From CAWIHA01 sp963835855 (GTDB taxonomy: Bacteria > Acidobacteriota > Terriglobia > Bryobacterales > Bryobacteraceae), in NCBI GenBank assembly GCA_963835855.1, contig CAWIHA010000034.1, forward strand, positions 25,381 through 89,380: DNA of 64,000 nucleotides. Direction: 5' to 3'. The notes beneath the pieces were generated by a model, which searched no databases, was not told the DNA's origin, and saw only the letters and a list, made by a program, of their open reading frames with translations. The stretch's first letter is position 1. The number at the start of each line of letters is the position of its first letter. Below are positions 43,787-59,895 of this stretch, in pieces. The position numbers and the translations under genes are program-made.

Positions 43787-43862
43787 GCCGACGTAGCTCA
43801 GTTGGTAGAGCACGTCCTTGGTAAGGACGGGGTCACCGGTTCAATTCCGGTCGTCGGCTCCA
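43787..43862 (+). tRNA. tRNA-Thr (anticodon GGT)
   Basis: GCCGACG pairs with CGTCGGC. The stem CGTCC/GGACG holds the loop TTGGTAA with anticodon GGT. CCA is encoded. Next comes rpmG, where many bacteria have tuf. Confidence 0.95.
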
Positions 43863-43946
43863 GTTGGTTTTTGGGGATCGCAGCGCAAGCGTCGCAGACC
43901 GTCTTTTTTGGTATCCGCCGGACGAGTAGCGAGCAAGGATTAGACA

Positions 43947-44099
43947 ATGCCACGAGAGATCATTACGTTTCAGTGCACCGAATGCAAGCGCCGGAATTAC
44001 ACCAGCACGAAGAACAAAAAAGTGACCACCGAACGCGTGGAATTGAAGAAGTTCTGCCCGTTCTGCCGGAAGCACCAAGTGCACCGCGAGATCAAGTAA
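43947..44099 (+). CDS. rpmG: 50S ribosomal protein L33
   Basis: The 50-residue protein begins MPREIITFQCTECKRRNYTS and ends FCPFCRKHQVHREIK. It has the zinc-binding form with four cysteines (CTEC and CPFC). AAGGA lies seven bases before the ATG at 43947. Its place between tRNA-Thr and tRNA-Trp, ahead of secE, is a common bacterial order. Confidence 0.97.
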   Translation: MPREIITFQCTECKRRNYTSTKNKKVTTERVELKKFCPFCRKHQVHREIK

Positions 44100-44121
44100 A
44101 CTGAGGAATGGCTGCTTACGC

Positions 44122-44196
44122 AGGGGCGTAGGTTTAACGGCAGACCAGCGGTCTCCAAAACCGCGAGTGGGGGTTCGAATCCCTCCGCCCCTGCCA
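44122..44196 (+). tRNA. tRNA-Trp (anticodon CCA)
   Basis: AGGGGCG pairs with CGCCCCT. The stem CGGT/ACCG holds the loop CTCCAAA with anticodon CCA. CCA is also encoded at the 3' end. It lies between rpmG and secE, as in many bacteria. Confidence 0.96.
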
Positions 44197-44322
44197 GCGT
44201 GAGCGCCGGGGGAGGCGGTCCGGGCGGCTTTTCGAGTGGCATTAAGAACGGTGTTCTCAGACCCGGGAGTCCCGGCGGCCGCACGGCAAGCCCGAAGGGT
44301 TAGCGAGAGGGTACGAGGGTAC

Positions 44323-44559
44323 ATGGAAGGCAAGTCTTTGATTGAACAGGTTGGGCATTGGCCGGTAGGCCTGAAGAGCTATTTCCTGGAGTTGCAAATG
44401 GAAATGCGGCGTGTCACTTGGCCTACCCGGAAGCAAGTGCAGGCGACGACAGTTGTGGTCATCGTGACCGTCTTTGGGTTCGCGGCCTACTTCGCGGTTG
44501 TGGATACGATCTTCAGTCGAACAATCGGCAAGCTGTTCTCTGTGCTTGCTCATCAGTAG
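44323..44559 (+). CDS. secE: preprotein translocase subunit SecE
   Basis: The 78-residue protein has the conserved amphipathic part LQMEMRRVTWPTRKQVQATT (the VxWPTR motif) followed by a single membrane helix (VVVIVTVFGFAAYFAVVDTI). SecE clamps SecY in the translocon. The ATG at 44323 has GAGGG just before it; longer frames upstream are non-coding. nusG starts 10 bp after its stop. Confidence 0.95.
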   Translation: MEGKSLIEQVGHWPVGLKSYFLELQMEMRRVTWPTRKQVQATTVVVIVTVFGFAAYFAVVDTIFSRTIGKLFSVLAHQ

Positions 44560-44569
44560 GCGGTCGCTA

Positions 44570-45355
44570 ATGTCAGACGACCAAGAGATCAATCTGGACC
44601 AGGAAGAACACGAGCGCGCGGAGGCCCCCGCCGAGTCTGCGGAGACGGCCGCCGAGGCCCCCGCCCAGACTGCTGCCGAGCCCGTAGAGGTGCCCGCTAG
44701 TTCTGGCGAGGCCTCCAGCGCCATCGAGGAAACCACGCCGCCGGAGGGGACGGCTGCGGCCGGAGACGCCCCGGCGGAGGATCAAACCATCGCCGCCCAG
44801 GTTGCTGAGCCACCGCCCGAGGATACGAACAAGCAGTGGTATATCATCCATACCTATTCGGGCTTTGAGCACAAGGTCGCGGATTCGTTGCGCGGCCGCG
44901 CCCAAGCTTTTGGCTTCGCCGACAAGATCGGACAGATCTTGATTCCGACCGAAGAGGTCGTCGAGGTGCGCGGCGGGAGAAAAGTCAACAGCAAGCGGAT
45001 GATGTACCCCGGATACGTGCTTGTGCAAATGGAGATGAACGACGACCTCTGGCACGCGGTGAAATCAACGCCGCGCGTGACCGGTTTCGTCGGCGGCGGC
45101 AATACTCCCGTTCCCCTGAGCGCCACGGAGGTCAATGATATTCTTTACCGCCAGGCCACTTCGGCCGAGCGGCCTCGTCCCAAGCAGACTTTCGAGAAGG
45201 GCGAAACGGTGCGCATCACCGACGGGCCATTCGCTAACTTTTCGGGCAAGGTTGACGAGGTCAACTCGGAGCGCAACACGTTGCGCGTGCTGGTGACGAT
45301 TTTCGGGCGCGCAACGCCCGTTGAGCTCGAGTTCGGGCAGGTGGAAAAAATTTAG
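44570..45355 (+). CDS. nusG: transcription termination/antitermination factor NusG with an acidic N-terminal extension
   Basis: The core NusG starts near residue 88 (KQWYIIHTYSGFEHKVADSL). It continues with VNSKRMMYPGYVLVQMEMND (NGN) and the KOW domain GETVRITDGPFANFSGKVDE. Before it lies an unusual acidic, alanine/proline-rich stretch of about 85 residues (DQEEHERAEAPAESAETAAE and so on) that looks disordered. Full length is 261 residues against about 180 in E. coli. It works with RNA polymerase, Rho and ribosomes. It is the housekeeping copy; a specialised paralogue is at 24375..24935. Confidence 0.95.
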   Translation: MSDDQEINLDQEEHERAEAPAESAETAAEAPAQTAAEPVEVPASSGEASSAIEETTPPEGTAAAGDAPAEDQTIAAQVAEPPPEDTNKQWYIIHTYSGFEHKVADSLRGRAQAFGFADKIGQILIPTEEVVEVRGGRKVNSKRMMYPGYVLVQMEMNDDLWHAVKSTPRVTGFVGGGNTPVPLSATEVNDILYRQATSAERPRPKQTFEKGETVRITDGPFANFSGKVDEVNSERNTLRVLVTIFGRATPVELEFGQVEKI

Positions 45356-45356
45356 A

Positions 45357-45417
45357 TTGTGGGCGGCCGGTTGCAAGGGGTGGATTCTTCCCACCGCCTG
45401 CAACCGCCAGCCCACGA
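45357..45417. repeat. imperfect palindrome between nusG and rplK
   Basis: TTGTGGGCGGCCGGTTGCA pairs with TGCAACCGCCAGCCCACGA across a short GC-rich loop. The same TGTGGGC/GCCCAC design recurs in the rplJ-rplL and rpoB-rpoC gaps. It would form a long hairpin in the operon mRNA. Confidence 0.6.
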
Positions 45418-45431
45418 CCAGAGGTTACAGA

Positions 45432-45860
45432 ATGGCAAAGAAAGTTACTGCGCAGGTCAAGTTGCAGATTCCGGCTGGTAAGGCGACGCCGGCCCCTCCG
45501 GTGGGAACGGCGCTCGGTCCGCAGGGTGTCAACATCATGGAGTTCTGCAAAGCGTTTAACGCCAAGACATCCGCCAAGGACCAGGAGGGGCTAATCATCC
45601 CGGTGGTGATCACCATCTATTCGGACCATTCCTTTACCTTCATCACCAAGACGCCGCCCGTGCCGGTGCTGATTAAACGGGCCGTGAGCCTCGCTAAGGG
45701 ATCGGCCGAGCCGAATAAGAACAAAGTTGGAAAGATTACCGAAAAGCAGATCGCGGAAATCGCCAAGCTGAAAATGCCGGACCTGAACTGCTTCACGCTG
45801 GAAGCGGCCGTGAACTGCGTGAAGGGCACGGCGCGGTCGATGGGGGTGGATGTCGGGTAG
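45432..45860 (+). CDS. rplK: 50S ribosomal protein L11
   Basis: MAKKVTAQVKLQIPAGKATP and APPVGTALGPQGVNIMEFCK are the conserved N-terminal domain. The C-terminal RNA-binding domain ends LEAAVNCVKGTARSMGVDVG. The ATG at 45432 follows AGAGG by six bases. Length (142) is standard. L11 supports GTPase factor binding and RelA activation. Confidence 0.97.
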   Translation: MAKKVTAQVKLQIPAGKATPAPPVGTALGPQGVNIMEFCKAFNAKTSAKDQEGLIIPVVITIYSDHSFTFITKTPPVPVLIKRAVSLAKGSAEPNKNKVGKITEKQIAEIAKLKMPDLNCFTLEAAVNCVKGTARSMGVDVG

Positions 45861-45973
45861 GGGTAACATGCCCGGCCCTTGCGGTTGTGCAATAATATAA
45901 GATTCTTCGAAGGATCTCTCAGTGGGAGGCCGAGGCCGGAGCGGGTCGAAGCCGTTCGCACCAATGAGGAAAT

Positions 45974-46678
45974 ATGGCTCGCAAACCAGGAAAAAAATAT
46001 CAGTCTGCCGCCCAGCAAGTGAAAGCACAGCCGTACCCCTTGGAGGACGCTGTGCCGCTCGTCCAGAAGGTTAAGTTCGCCAAGTTCGACGAGACAGTTG
46101 AGCTTCATCTGCGCCTGGGCGTAGATCCCAAGCACGCCGATCAGATGGTCCGTGGCACGGTGGTTCTGCCGAACGGCTTGGGCAAATCCAAACGTGTGCT
46201 GGTGATCGCCTCGGGCGAGAAGCAGAAGGAAGCCGAAGAGGCAGGGGCGGATTTTGTCGGCGGCGACGACATGGTGCAGAAGATCCAGGGCGGCTGGATC
46301 GACTTCGACGCGGTCATCGCCACGCCGGACATGATGCGGTCGGTCGGCCGGCTGGGCAAGGTGCTCGGTCCCCGCGGTCTGATGCCGAACCCGAAGACCG
46401 GCACGGTCACCATGGACATTGCGAGAGCGGTCCGCGAGGTCAAGGCGGGCAAGGTCGAGTTTCGCGTTGACAAGACCGGAATTATTCACGCACCCGTTGG
46501 CAAGGTCAGTTTCGAGACGCCGAAGCTGTTCGAGAACGCTCTGGCATTGATCCAGGCGGTGGTCCGGGCCAAACCCCCGGCCGCGAAAGGGAAATATGTG
46601 AGGAGCGTGACGATCTGCTCGACGATGGGCCCCGGCGTATCGCTGGATGTGACCCCGTATAATGCCAGGATTCAATAG
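45974..46678 (+). CDS. rplA: 50S ribosomal protein L1
   Basis: MARKPGKKYQSAAQQVKAQP starts the protein. KFDETVELHLRLGVDPKHAD and GRLGKVLGPRGLMPNPKTGT are L1 signatures. Length (234) is standard. It is 113 bases after rplK; that gap has a near-perfect palindrome AGATTCTTCGAAGGATCT (45900-45917) but no gene. Confidence 0.97.
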   Translation: MARKPGKKYQSAAQQVKAQPYPLEDAVPLVQKVKFAKFDETVELHLRLGVDPKHADQMVRGTVVLPNGLGKSKRVLVIASGEKQKEAEEAGADFVGGDDMVQKIQGGWIDFDAVIATPDMMRSVGRLGKVLGPRGLMPNPKTGTVTMDIARAVREVKAGKVEFRVDKTGIIHAPVGKVSFETPKLFENALALIQAVVRAKPPAAKGKYVRSVTICSTMGPGVSLDVTPYNARIQ

Positions 46679-46696
46679 CTCCGCACGGAGACGATC

Positions 46697-47224
46697 GTGA
46701 AAAAGAAATCGGATAAGCAGAAAGACGTTGACGCGTTGCGCCAAGAACTGAAGAAGACCCACCACCTGTTCGTGACCAGCTTCGAAAAGCTCACAGTGGC
46801 CCAGGATTTCGAGTTGCGCAAGGCGGTTCGCGCGGCTGGCGCCACCTATCGCGTCATTAAGAACAACCTGGCGGAGAGGGCGGCGGAAGGGACCCAGGCC
46901 GCCGGTCTGCTGAAGGGACTGCGGGGCATGACATCGATAGCGTACACGGAGTCGGATCCTGTGGCGCTCGCCAAGGCGCTGACCGCTTACGCCAAGAACA
47001 ACCCGGACTTCGTGTTCAAGGCGGGCATGGTCGAGGGCCGGGCGATCGATGTCCGGTCGATCCAGGAGCTGGCGAACCTGCCTTCCAAGGAGGGCTTGAT
47101 CGCGAAGGTCTTGTGGCTGATCAACTCGCCAGCGCAACGGCTTGCGGTTTCGCTCAACGGTTTGGCCAGAAACCTGGCCGTGGTGCTGGACCAGGCGATC
47201 AAAGAGAACAAGTTTAGTGCGTAG
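46697..47224 (+). CDS. rplJ: 50S ribosomal protein L10
   Basis: The protein starts with GTG and reads MKKKSDKQKDVDALRQELKK, with VRAAGATYRVIKNNLAERAA and NSPAQRLAVSLNGLARNLAV later on. L10 anchors the L7/L12 stalk. Only 18 bases separate it from rplA, so the long L10 leader used for autoregulation in E. coli is absent here. Confidence 0.96.
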   Translation: MKKKSDKQKDVDALRQELKKTHHLFVTSFEKLTVAQDFELRKAVRAAGATYRVIKNNLAERAAEGTQAAGLLKGLRGMTSIAYTESDPVALAKALTAYAKNNPDFVFKAGMVEGRAIDVRSIQELANLPSKEGLIAKVLWLINSPAQRLAVSLNGLARNLAVVLDQAIKENKFSA

Positions 47225-47226
47225 GG

Positions 47227-47310
47227 TGTGTGGGCTGTAGGTAGTAAGTTGTGGGCGGCGCGGGTTGCGTCGCGAACCCCCTGCAGCCTACAAACCACAA
47301 CCCACAACGA
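47227..47310. repeat. imperfect palindrome between rplJ and rplL
   Basis: GTGTGTGGGCTGTAGG and GTTGTGGGCGGCGCGGGTT on the left pair imperfectly with AACCCCCTGCAGCC and CCACAACCCACAACGA on the right. It resembles the elements at 45357 and 52570 in composition and layout. It lies in the 106-base gap before rplL. Confidence 0.55.
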
Positions 47311-47330
47311 ATAAGGAGTCGGAAAAAGAA

Positions 47331-47711
47331 ATGGCGGACGTAAACGCGATTCTGGAAAAGATCAAGGGTCTGACGCTGCTCGAGGCGTCCCAGTTGGTGA
47401 AAGGCATTGAAGAGGCGTTCGGCGTATCGGCGGCGGCCGCGGTGGCTGCGGCCCAGGTAACGGGCGCGGCGGGTGCGGCTGCCCCAGCAGTGGAAGAAAA
47501 GACGGAATTCTCCGTCGTTTTGACCGCGGCCGGCGCCAACAAGATCAACGTAATCAAGGCTGTGCGTGAGGTGACTAGCCTGGGCCTGAAGGAAGCCAAG
47601 GACCTCGTGGATGGTGCTCCCAAGCCCATCAAGGAAGGCGTCTCCAAGGACGAGGCTGAAGCGATCCGGAAAAAGTTCACCGAAGCGGGCGCAACCATCG
47701 AGGTGAAGTAG
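47331..47711 (+). CDS. rplL: 50S ribosomal protein L7/L12
   Basis: MADVNAILEKIKGLTLLEAS is the dimerisation domain. An alanine-rich hinge follows, and KTEFSVVLTAAGANKINVIK with LGLKEAKDLVDGAPKPIKEG is the factor-binding domain. Length (126) is typical. AAGGAG lies upstream with a long spacing of 12 bases. Confidence 0.97.
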   Translation: MADVNAILEKIKGLTLLEASQLVKGIEEAFGVSAAAAVAAAQVTGAAGAAAPAVEEKTEFSVVLTAAGANKINVIKAVREVTSLGLKEAKDLVDGAPKPIKEGVSKDEAEAIRKKFTEAGATIEVK

Positions 47712-47731
47712 GCCGGCACGGTTTGCCGGCC
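47711..47731 (+). other. perfect hairpin at the end of rplL
   Basis: GGCCGGCA and TGCCGGCC pair over eight bases around a five-base loop, beginning at the rplL stop. No T run follows, so it is more likely an attenuator, pause or RNase processing site than a full terminator. An attenuator occupies this rplL-rpoB position in E. coli. Confidence 0.5.
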
Positions 47732-48243
47732 AGGCTCCCGGGGGCTGGCGAGACCGCCATGCTGCCCAAGGCGGAGGGAATAATCGTCTTGGGCTGTGGG
47801 CAAGCCACCGGCCGCCTAAGCCCATGATCTGAAAGCCCCGTGGCCGTTCGGGGCTAGCCAGGGCTGGGCGGGGGTATTTGACGTCCTTTTGCGAGTCTGG
47901 TAAACTCGAATCTGGGCTGATTCCACATCGAGCGTCCGTGAACCTCGCATTCCGGTGGTGTGTCTTCAATGGGCTTGAAGCTAGAGAGGGAGTGTGCCTG
48001 CGCGCTTGTGGTGTGTTTCTCTCTTCGCGTTCTCATCGCGAAACGGTGTGTGGCCGTTCCCTGAGCGCACAGACGCGCAGCCAATCGCCGCCGGCGCGAT
48101 CCGTACCGTCGGGGAAGCCACGGCATGGTTACGCTTCGGTATACCCTGCGGCTCCCATAAGACCGGCCGGACAAGGTCCGGCTCAGTGTGTGATTGTTTC
48201 ATAACGTGCGGCAACCTCATCGACTCTCAGGAGTTTAACTAAG
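47712..48243 (+). other. 532-base rplL-rpoB gap with promoter and long leader
   Basis: After the rplL hairpin a second stem, AGCCCCG/CGGGGCT (47834-47855), precedes the rpoBC promoter at 47878-47906. The remaining 330 bases form a leader without a convincing gene; open frames in it lack ribosome-binding sites. AGGAG lies 10 bases before the rpoB ATG. Confidence 0.6.
47878..47906 (+). promoter_or_regulatory. internal promoter for rpoBC
   Basis: TTGACG (47878-47883), a 17-base spacer and TAAACT (47901-47906) form a good sigma-70-type promoter. It would let rpoBC be transcribed apart from the ribosomal protein genes, from about 47913. Confidence 0.6.
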
Positions 48244-52566
<4,323 letters not shown>

Positions 52567-52569
52567 GGG

Positions 52570-52650
52570 ATGTGGGTCACAGGCTGTCGGAGGCGCGTGG
52601 GGGAACAGCGCTCTTCCCGCAGTCCGCTACCCGCTGCCCACAGCCCGCGG
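52570..52650. repeat. imperfect palindrome between rpoB and rpoC
   Basis: ATGTGGGTCACAGGCTGTCGG on the left pairs imperfectly with CTACCCGCTGCCCACAGCCC on the right, across a GC-rich loop containing GGGGGAA and TTCCCGC. It shares the TGTGGG...CCCACA design of the elements at 45357 and 47227. Confidence 0.55.
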
Positions 52651-52669
52651 TTTTCATAAGGAGGCTGCT

Positions 52670-56893
<4,224 letters not shown>

Positions 56894-56964
56894 GGTTTTC
56901 GAGTCACCGATTGGAACTTCGGCGCCGCGGTGCTGTTACACGTTTCGTCGTCGCCCACGCGCAT

Positions 56965-57576
56965 TCACAGCCACCCTATTGGCAGATACTCAACGCGGAC
57001 TTCACCAAGCCGCTTCTGCTGGCGCAAGACCCGTCCCGAATAATCTCGAACCAGCAGCAAATCATCGGATTTCCATTCCAGGTTCATTCCACCATGGGCG
57101 ACGATGCTGAACACATTCCCCTCGCCTCCCGGGAACCGTTCGTTGGTTGGTAACACTGAGACGTGTGAAACCGTCGGGCAGTACCGAGCAGCGGCAACAC
57201 AATTCCTTGAAAATGTGATGGCTCTCCATCGTCCGTTCGGGCTTTTTGACTCGGCCACGATCTTGTCCCCACAGGACAAGCTGCAGTTCGCCATCAACCC
57301 CAAAAATATGGCAGCCGCTGCTATGAAGCATCCTACTGTCAAAAGCGCGGCCAGCCGAACGACGGCCGCGATGCCCCGGTGGCGCCTGTTGATGAAGGCA
57401 ATGACACAGAGTGCGACAATTGCGGCAACCACCGACCCACAGGTTGGGGCGACAAGTTCTGGGTATGCCCATCGCCCCACCCATAGAATCGATAACAGGT
57501 ATCCCGCAAATGTTGCAGAGCCCAGCGCCATAACAGATAGCAGCACTATGAAAGTGATTTTCCGGGCGCTACACAT
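56965..57576 (-). CDS. small membrane protein of unknown function
   Basis: The ATG at 57576 gives a 203-residue protein with three hydrophobic helices (ITFIVLLSVMALGSATFAGY, then VVAAIVALCVIAFI and LLTVGCFIAAAAIFLGLMA) and a soluble C-terminal beta domain. That domain has SPNGRWRAITFSRNC, then HVSVLP and GNVFSIVAHGG, with a later W-KSDDLLLV strand. I recognise this last pattern from many uncharacterised proteins but know no function. A TTG at 57612 could extend it by 12 residues. It converges with rpoC, with 71 bases between. Confidence 0.65.
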   Translation of the reverse strand: MCSARKITFIVLLSVMALGSATFAGYLLSILWVGRWAYPELVAPTCGSVVAAIVALCVIAFINRRHRGIAAVVRLAALLTVGCFIAAAAIFLGLMANCSLSCGDKIVAESKSPNGRWRAITFSRNCVAAARYCPTVSHVSVLPTNERFPGGEGNVFSIVAHGGMNLEWKSDDLLLVRDYSGRVLRQQKRLGEVRVEYLPIGWL

Positions 57577-57642
57577 TCCAGGTGTATTGTCACACGCCCA
57601 ATGGTCAGGCAACAGCCGTGCCGGGAGGGGGCCGCACGGTCC

Positions 57643-59085
57643 TCACCCCTTGATGACGCCCATCGGGCGCAGGCGCGCCACCTTCGACGCCAGGCCGGCG
57701 TTGTGCACTACCTCGATGACCTCGTCCACGTTCTTGTACGCCTCGGGGATCTCTTCGAGAATGCCTTCGCGCGTTTCGCTGCGCACAAGAATTCCCTGAT
57801 CCTCAAGCCTCTTTTGCACCTCGCGGGCGTCGCGGCCTTTGCGGGCGGCGGTCCGGCTCAACAGGCGGCCCGCGCCGTGGCACACGCTGCCAAAGGTCTC
57901 TTTCATCGCGCCGTCGGCGCCGGTGAGCACCCAGGAAGCTGTGCCCATGCTGCCGGGAATGAGCACCGGCTGGCCGATGTGGCGGTAGGCGTCCGGCAGG
58001 TCGGGATGGCCGGGCGGAAACGCGCGGGTCGCGCCTTTACGATGAACCAGGACGTCGCGCTGGACGCCGCTCAATTCGTGCCGCTCGCGCTTGGCGATGT
58101 TGTGACAGACGTCGTAGACGAGGTCGAGCCGCGTGTCCGGGCCGAAGACGTGGCGGAATGAGCCGCGCAGCAGATCGTGGATGACCTGCCGGTTCGCCCA
58201 TGCGAAGTTGGCGGAGGCGCGCATCGCCGCCAGATAGGCCTGGCCTTCCGGAGACTGTATGGGCACGCAGGCAAGCTGGCGGTCGGGCAGCGTGATGTAG
58301 TAGCGCTTCATGGCCGGACCCATCTGCGCAAGGTAGTCGGTGCAGACCTGGTGTCCGAGGCCGCGCGAGCCGCAGTGAATGAGTACAACCACTTGGCCAC
58401 GCTCGAGGCCGAGAGGTTGCGCGGCTAAGGGATCATGAATCTGTTCGACATACTGCACCTCCAGGAAGTGGTTGCCGCTGCCCAGGGTTCCGATCTGGCA
58501 GCGGCCGCGCTGTTTGGCGCGCTCGGAGACCTTCTCGGGATCGGCTTCCGCGAGTCGGCCCCGGTCCTCCGTGAACTCGGCATCGCGCGGCTCGCCGTGA
58601 CCATCGTCGATGGCCCATTGGGCGCCGCGCGCGAGAAGGTCTTCAAGTTGGGGCCAAGTGATGCGCACCGAACCCTCCCCGCCGGTGCCGCAGGGCACGT
58701 CGCGGAAGATGTGATTCATGAGCTCGCGCAGGCGGGGCCGTACGTCGCTGGCGGCGAGGCCCGTGCGCAGCAGGCGGACTCCGCAGTTGATATCGAAGCC
58801 GACACCGCCGGGTGAGACCACGCCTTTTTGCCAGTCTATTGCGGCGACGCCGCCGATCGGGAAGCCGTAGCCCTGGTGAATATCGGGCATCGCGAGACTC
58901 GGACCGGCAATGCCAGGCAGCGTGGCTACATTCATGGCCTGCTCGAGCGAGAGATCGCGGCGAATCTGGTCCAAGAGCGCGTCAGTGGCGTACACGACGA
59001 CGCTAGTGCGCATGCCGCGTGCAGGGTCGCGCGGAATCCGCTTCCGGTACGCGTCGATCTTCTCTATGGTGATCGTGTCAGCCAT
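57643..59085 (-). CDS. rtcB: RNA-splicing ligase RtcB
   Basis: RtcB joins RNA with a 2',3'-cyclic phosphate or 3'-phosphate to RNA with a 5'-OH, using GTP and Mn. The metal site is visible: GGVGFDINCGVRLL (Asp/Cys), LGSGNHFLEVQ (His) and VLIHCGSRGLGHQ (His). The guanylated histidine lies in SVCHGAGRLLSRTAARK. Length (480) is standard. The archease gene lies two bases upstream, and the two proteins work together. No rtcR regulator is adjacent. Confidence 0.96.
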   Translation of the reverse strand: MADTITIEKIDAYRKRIPRDPARGMRTSVVVYATDALLDQIRRDLSLEQAMNVATLPGIAGPSLAMPDIHQGYGFPIGGVAAIDWQKGVVSPGGVGFDINCGVRLLRTGLAASDVRPRLRELMNHIFRDVPCGTGGEGSVRITWPQLEDLLARGAQWAIDDGHGEPRDAEFTEDRGRLAEADPEKVSERAKQRGRCQIGTLGSGNHFLEVQYVEQIHDPLAAQPLGLERGQVVVLIHCGSRGLGHQVCTDYLAQMGPAMKRYYITLPDRQLACVPIQSPEGQAYLAAMRASANFAWANRQVIHDLLRGSFRHVFGPDTRLDLVYDVCHNIAKRERHELSGVQRDVLVHRKGATRAFPPGHPDLPDAYRHIGQPVLIPGSMGTASWVLTGADGAMKETFGSVCHGAGRLLSRTAARKGRDAREVQKRLEDQGILVRSETREGILEEIPEAYKNVDEVIEVVHNAGLASKVARLRPMGVIKG

Positions 59086-59087
59086 CG

Positions 59088-59498
59088 TCAGATGTCCAGA
59101 TAGACCTCAGCCAGCCATCCCGTTTCGTCTTGCCAGATTTTGAGCTGGTGGTAAGTGACCCCCTTTACGATGATTTTGCCACGATGGTGCGCCGGATCGC
59201 GCGGCTCTCCAAAGGCCTCCGCGCGCACCCGGTCGGGGCCGGCTTCGAGCAGCAGGAAGCGGCGGAAGACCACCTTCCTGCCATCCAGCCAGTAGAGCAC
59301 TTCGCTGAGCCAGTTCACCAGAAGTGCCGGCAAATCTTCGCCCTGCGCCGAAAGTGCGTGCCTGGTGTGCGGGTTGACGTCTTCAATTTCGATGGCGATC
59401 GAGACGAGCGCTTCCGCAGCGGCCGCAAACAGATCGCGGAGCGTGTTACCGCGGGCGCGAAACCCGATGTCGGCGGTGTGGTCGAGGATCTCAAACAC
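59088..59498 (-). CDS. archease, RtcB activator
   Basis: The protein starts VFEILDHTADIGFRARGNTL and has VNWLSEVLYWLDGRKVVFRR and IIVKGVTYHQLKIWQDETGW, the archease signature with its metal-binding aspartates. It helps RtcB complete guanylation for many turnovers. The start is a GTG at 59498 with GGAGG six bases before it; the open frame to 59684 is non-coding in character. rtcB follows by two bases. Confidence 0.93.
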   Translation of the reverse strand: MFEILDHTADIGFRARGNTLRDLFAAAAEALVSIAIEIEDVNPHTRHALSAQGEDLPALLVNWLSEVLYWLDGRKVVFRRFLLLEAGPDRVRAEAFGEPRDPAHHRGKIIVKGVTYHQLKIWQDETGWLAEVYLDI

Positions 59499-59789
59499 GC
59501 CCCGCCTCCGCTGGAGTGGTAGCGCGGCGTTGCGGCCCAACGGCGGAAGTATAAAACCGGTCCATGTAGGTGGCGGTCGGAAGCAGGCACGGAGGTGACA
59601 ATATGCGGCGCCGGTACTGCATAATAAGACCTTCCATGATGACACACTTGAGGCACGTTGCTGTTCCAAATGGATGTCGCACACCCTGCGAGACCGCAGG
59701 CGTCACTCGGATGGGCAGCCGGAGCCAAATGAATGACGCGAAAAATCGTCCGGATTCTTGGGTCCAGGTACGGAAAACGGAATAATGCT

Positions 59790-59807
59790 AGTACTATCAG
59801 TACCATT
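59790..59807 (+). promoter_or_regulatory. 9-bp iterons (two copies) upstream of the first CpaE-like gene
   Basis: AGTACTATC and AGTACCATT are direct 9-bp repeats. They end 14 bases before the -35 box (59822). The same repeat type, in three copies, lies exactly 14 bases before the -35 box of the second paralogue. This fits a shared activator or repressor site. Confidence 0.65.
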
Positions 59808-59821
59808 TTGGGGCAGAGCGC

Positions 59822-59850
59822 TTGCGTCACTTCGAGCAATCGGTTATAAG
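59822..59850 (+). promoter_or_regulatory. promoter of the first CpaE-like gene
   Basis: TTGCGT (59822-59827), a 17-base spacer and TATAAG (59845-59850) form a sigma-70-type promoter 45 bases before the start codon. The -35 box is weak, as expected at an activated promoter. Confidence 0.6.
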
Positions 59851-59895
59851 TATAGTTAGCTCAACGTAGCAGCCATCCGACTCTGGGCTATCCGA

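Larger units (their letters stand above)
59499..59895. other. 397-base gap between archease and the first CpaE-like gene
   Basis: The gap carries the iterons and promoter of the plus-strand CpaE-like gene at its right end. Toward archease the minus strand has a possible -10 box TATACT (59548-59553) without a convincing -35. No gene is seen. Confidence 0.5.

Noticed and set aside
43321..44333. Minus-strand frames across the tRNA genes (for example 43321-43635, 43616-43813, 43833-44333)
   Set aside because: They translate tRNA antisense sequence, a well-known source of spurious proteins.
45617..47137. 506-residue minus-strand frame opposite rplK-rplA-rplJ
   Set aside because: It runs across three certain ribosomal protein genes on the other strand and has no domain.
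47711..47731. rplL hairpin as a rho-independent terminator
   Set aside because: The stem is perfect but no T run follows, so I call it only a hairpin.
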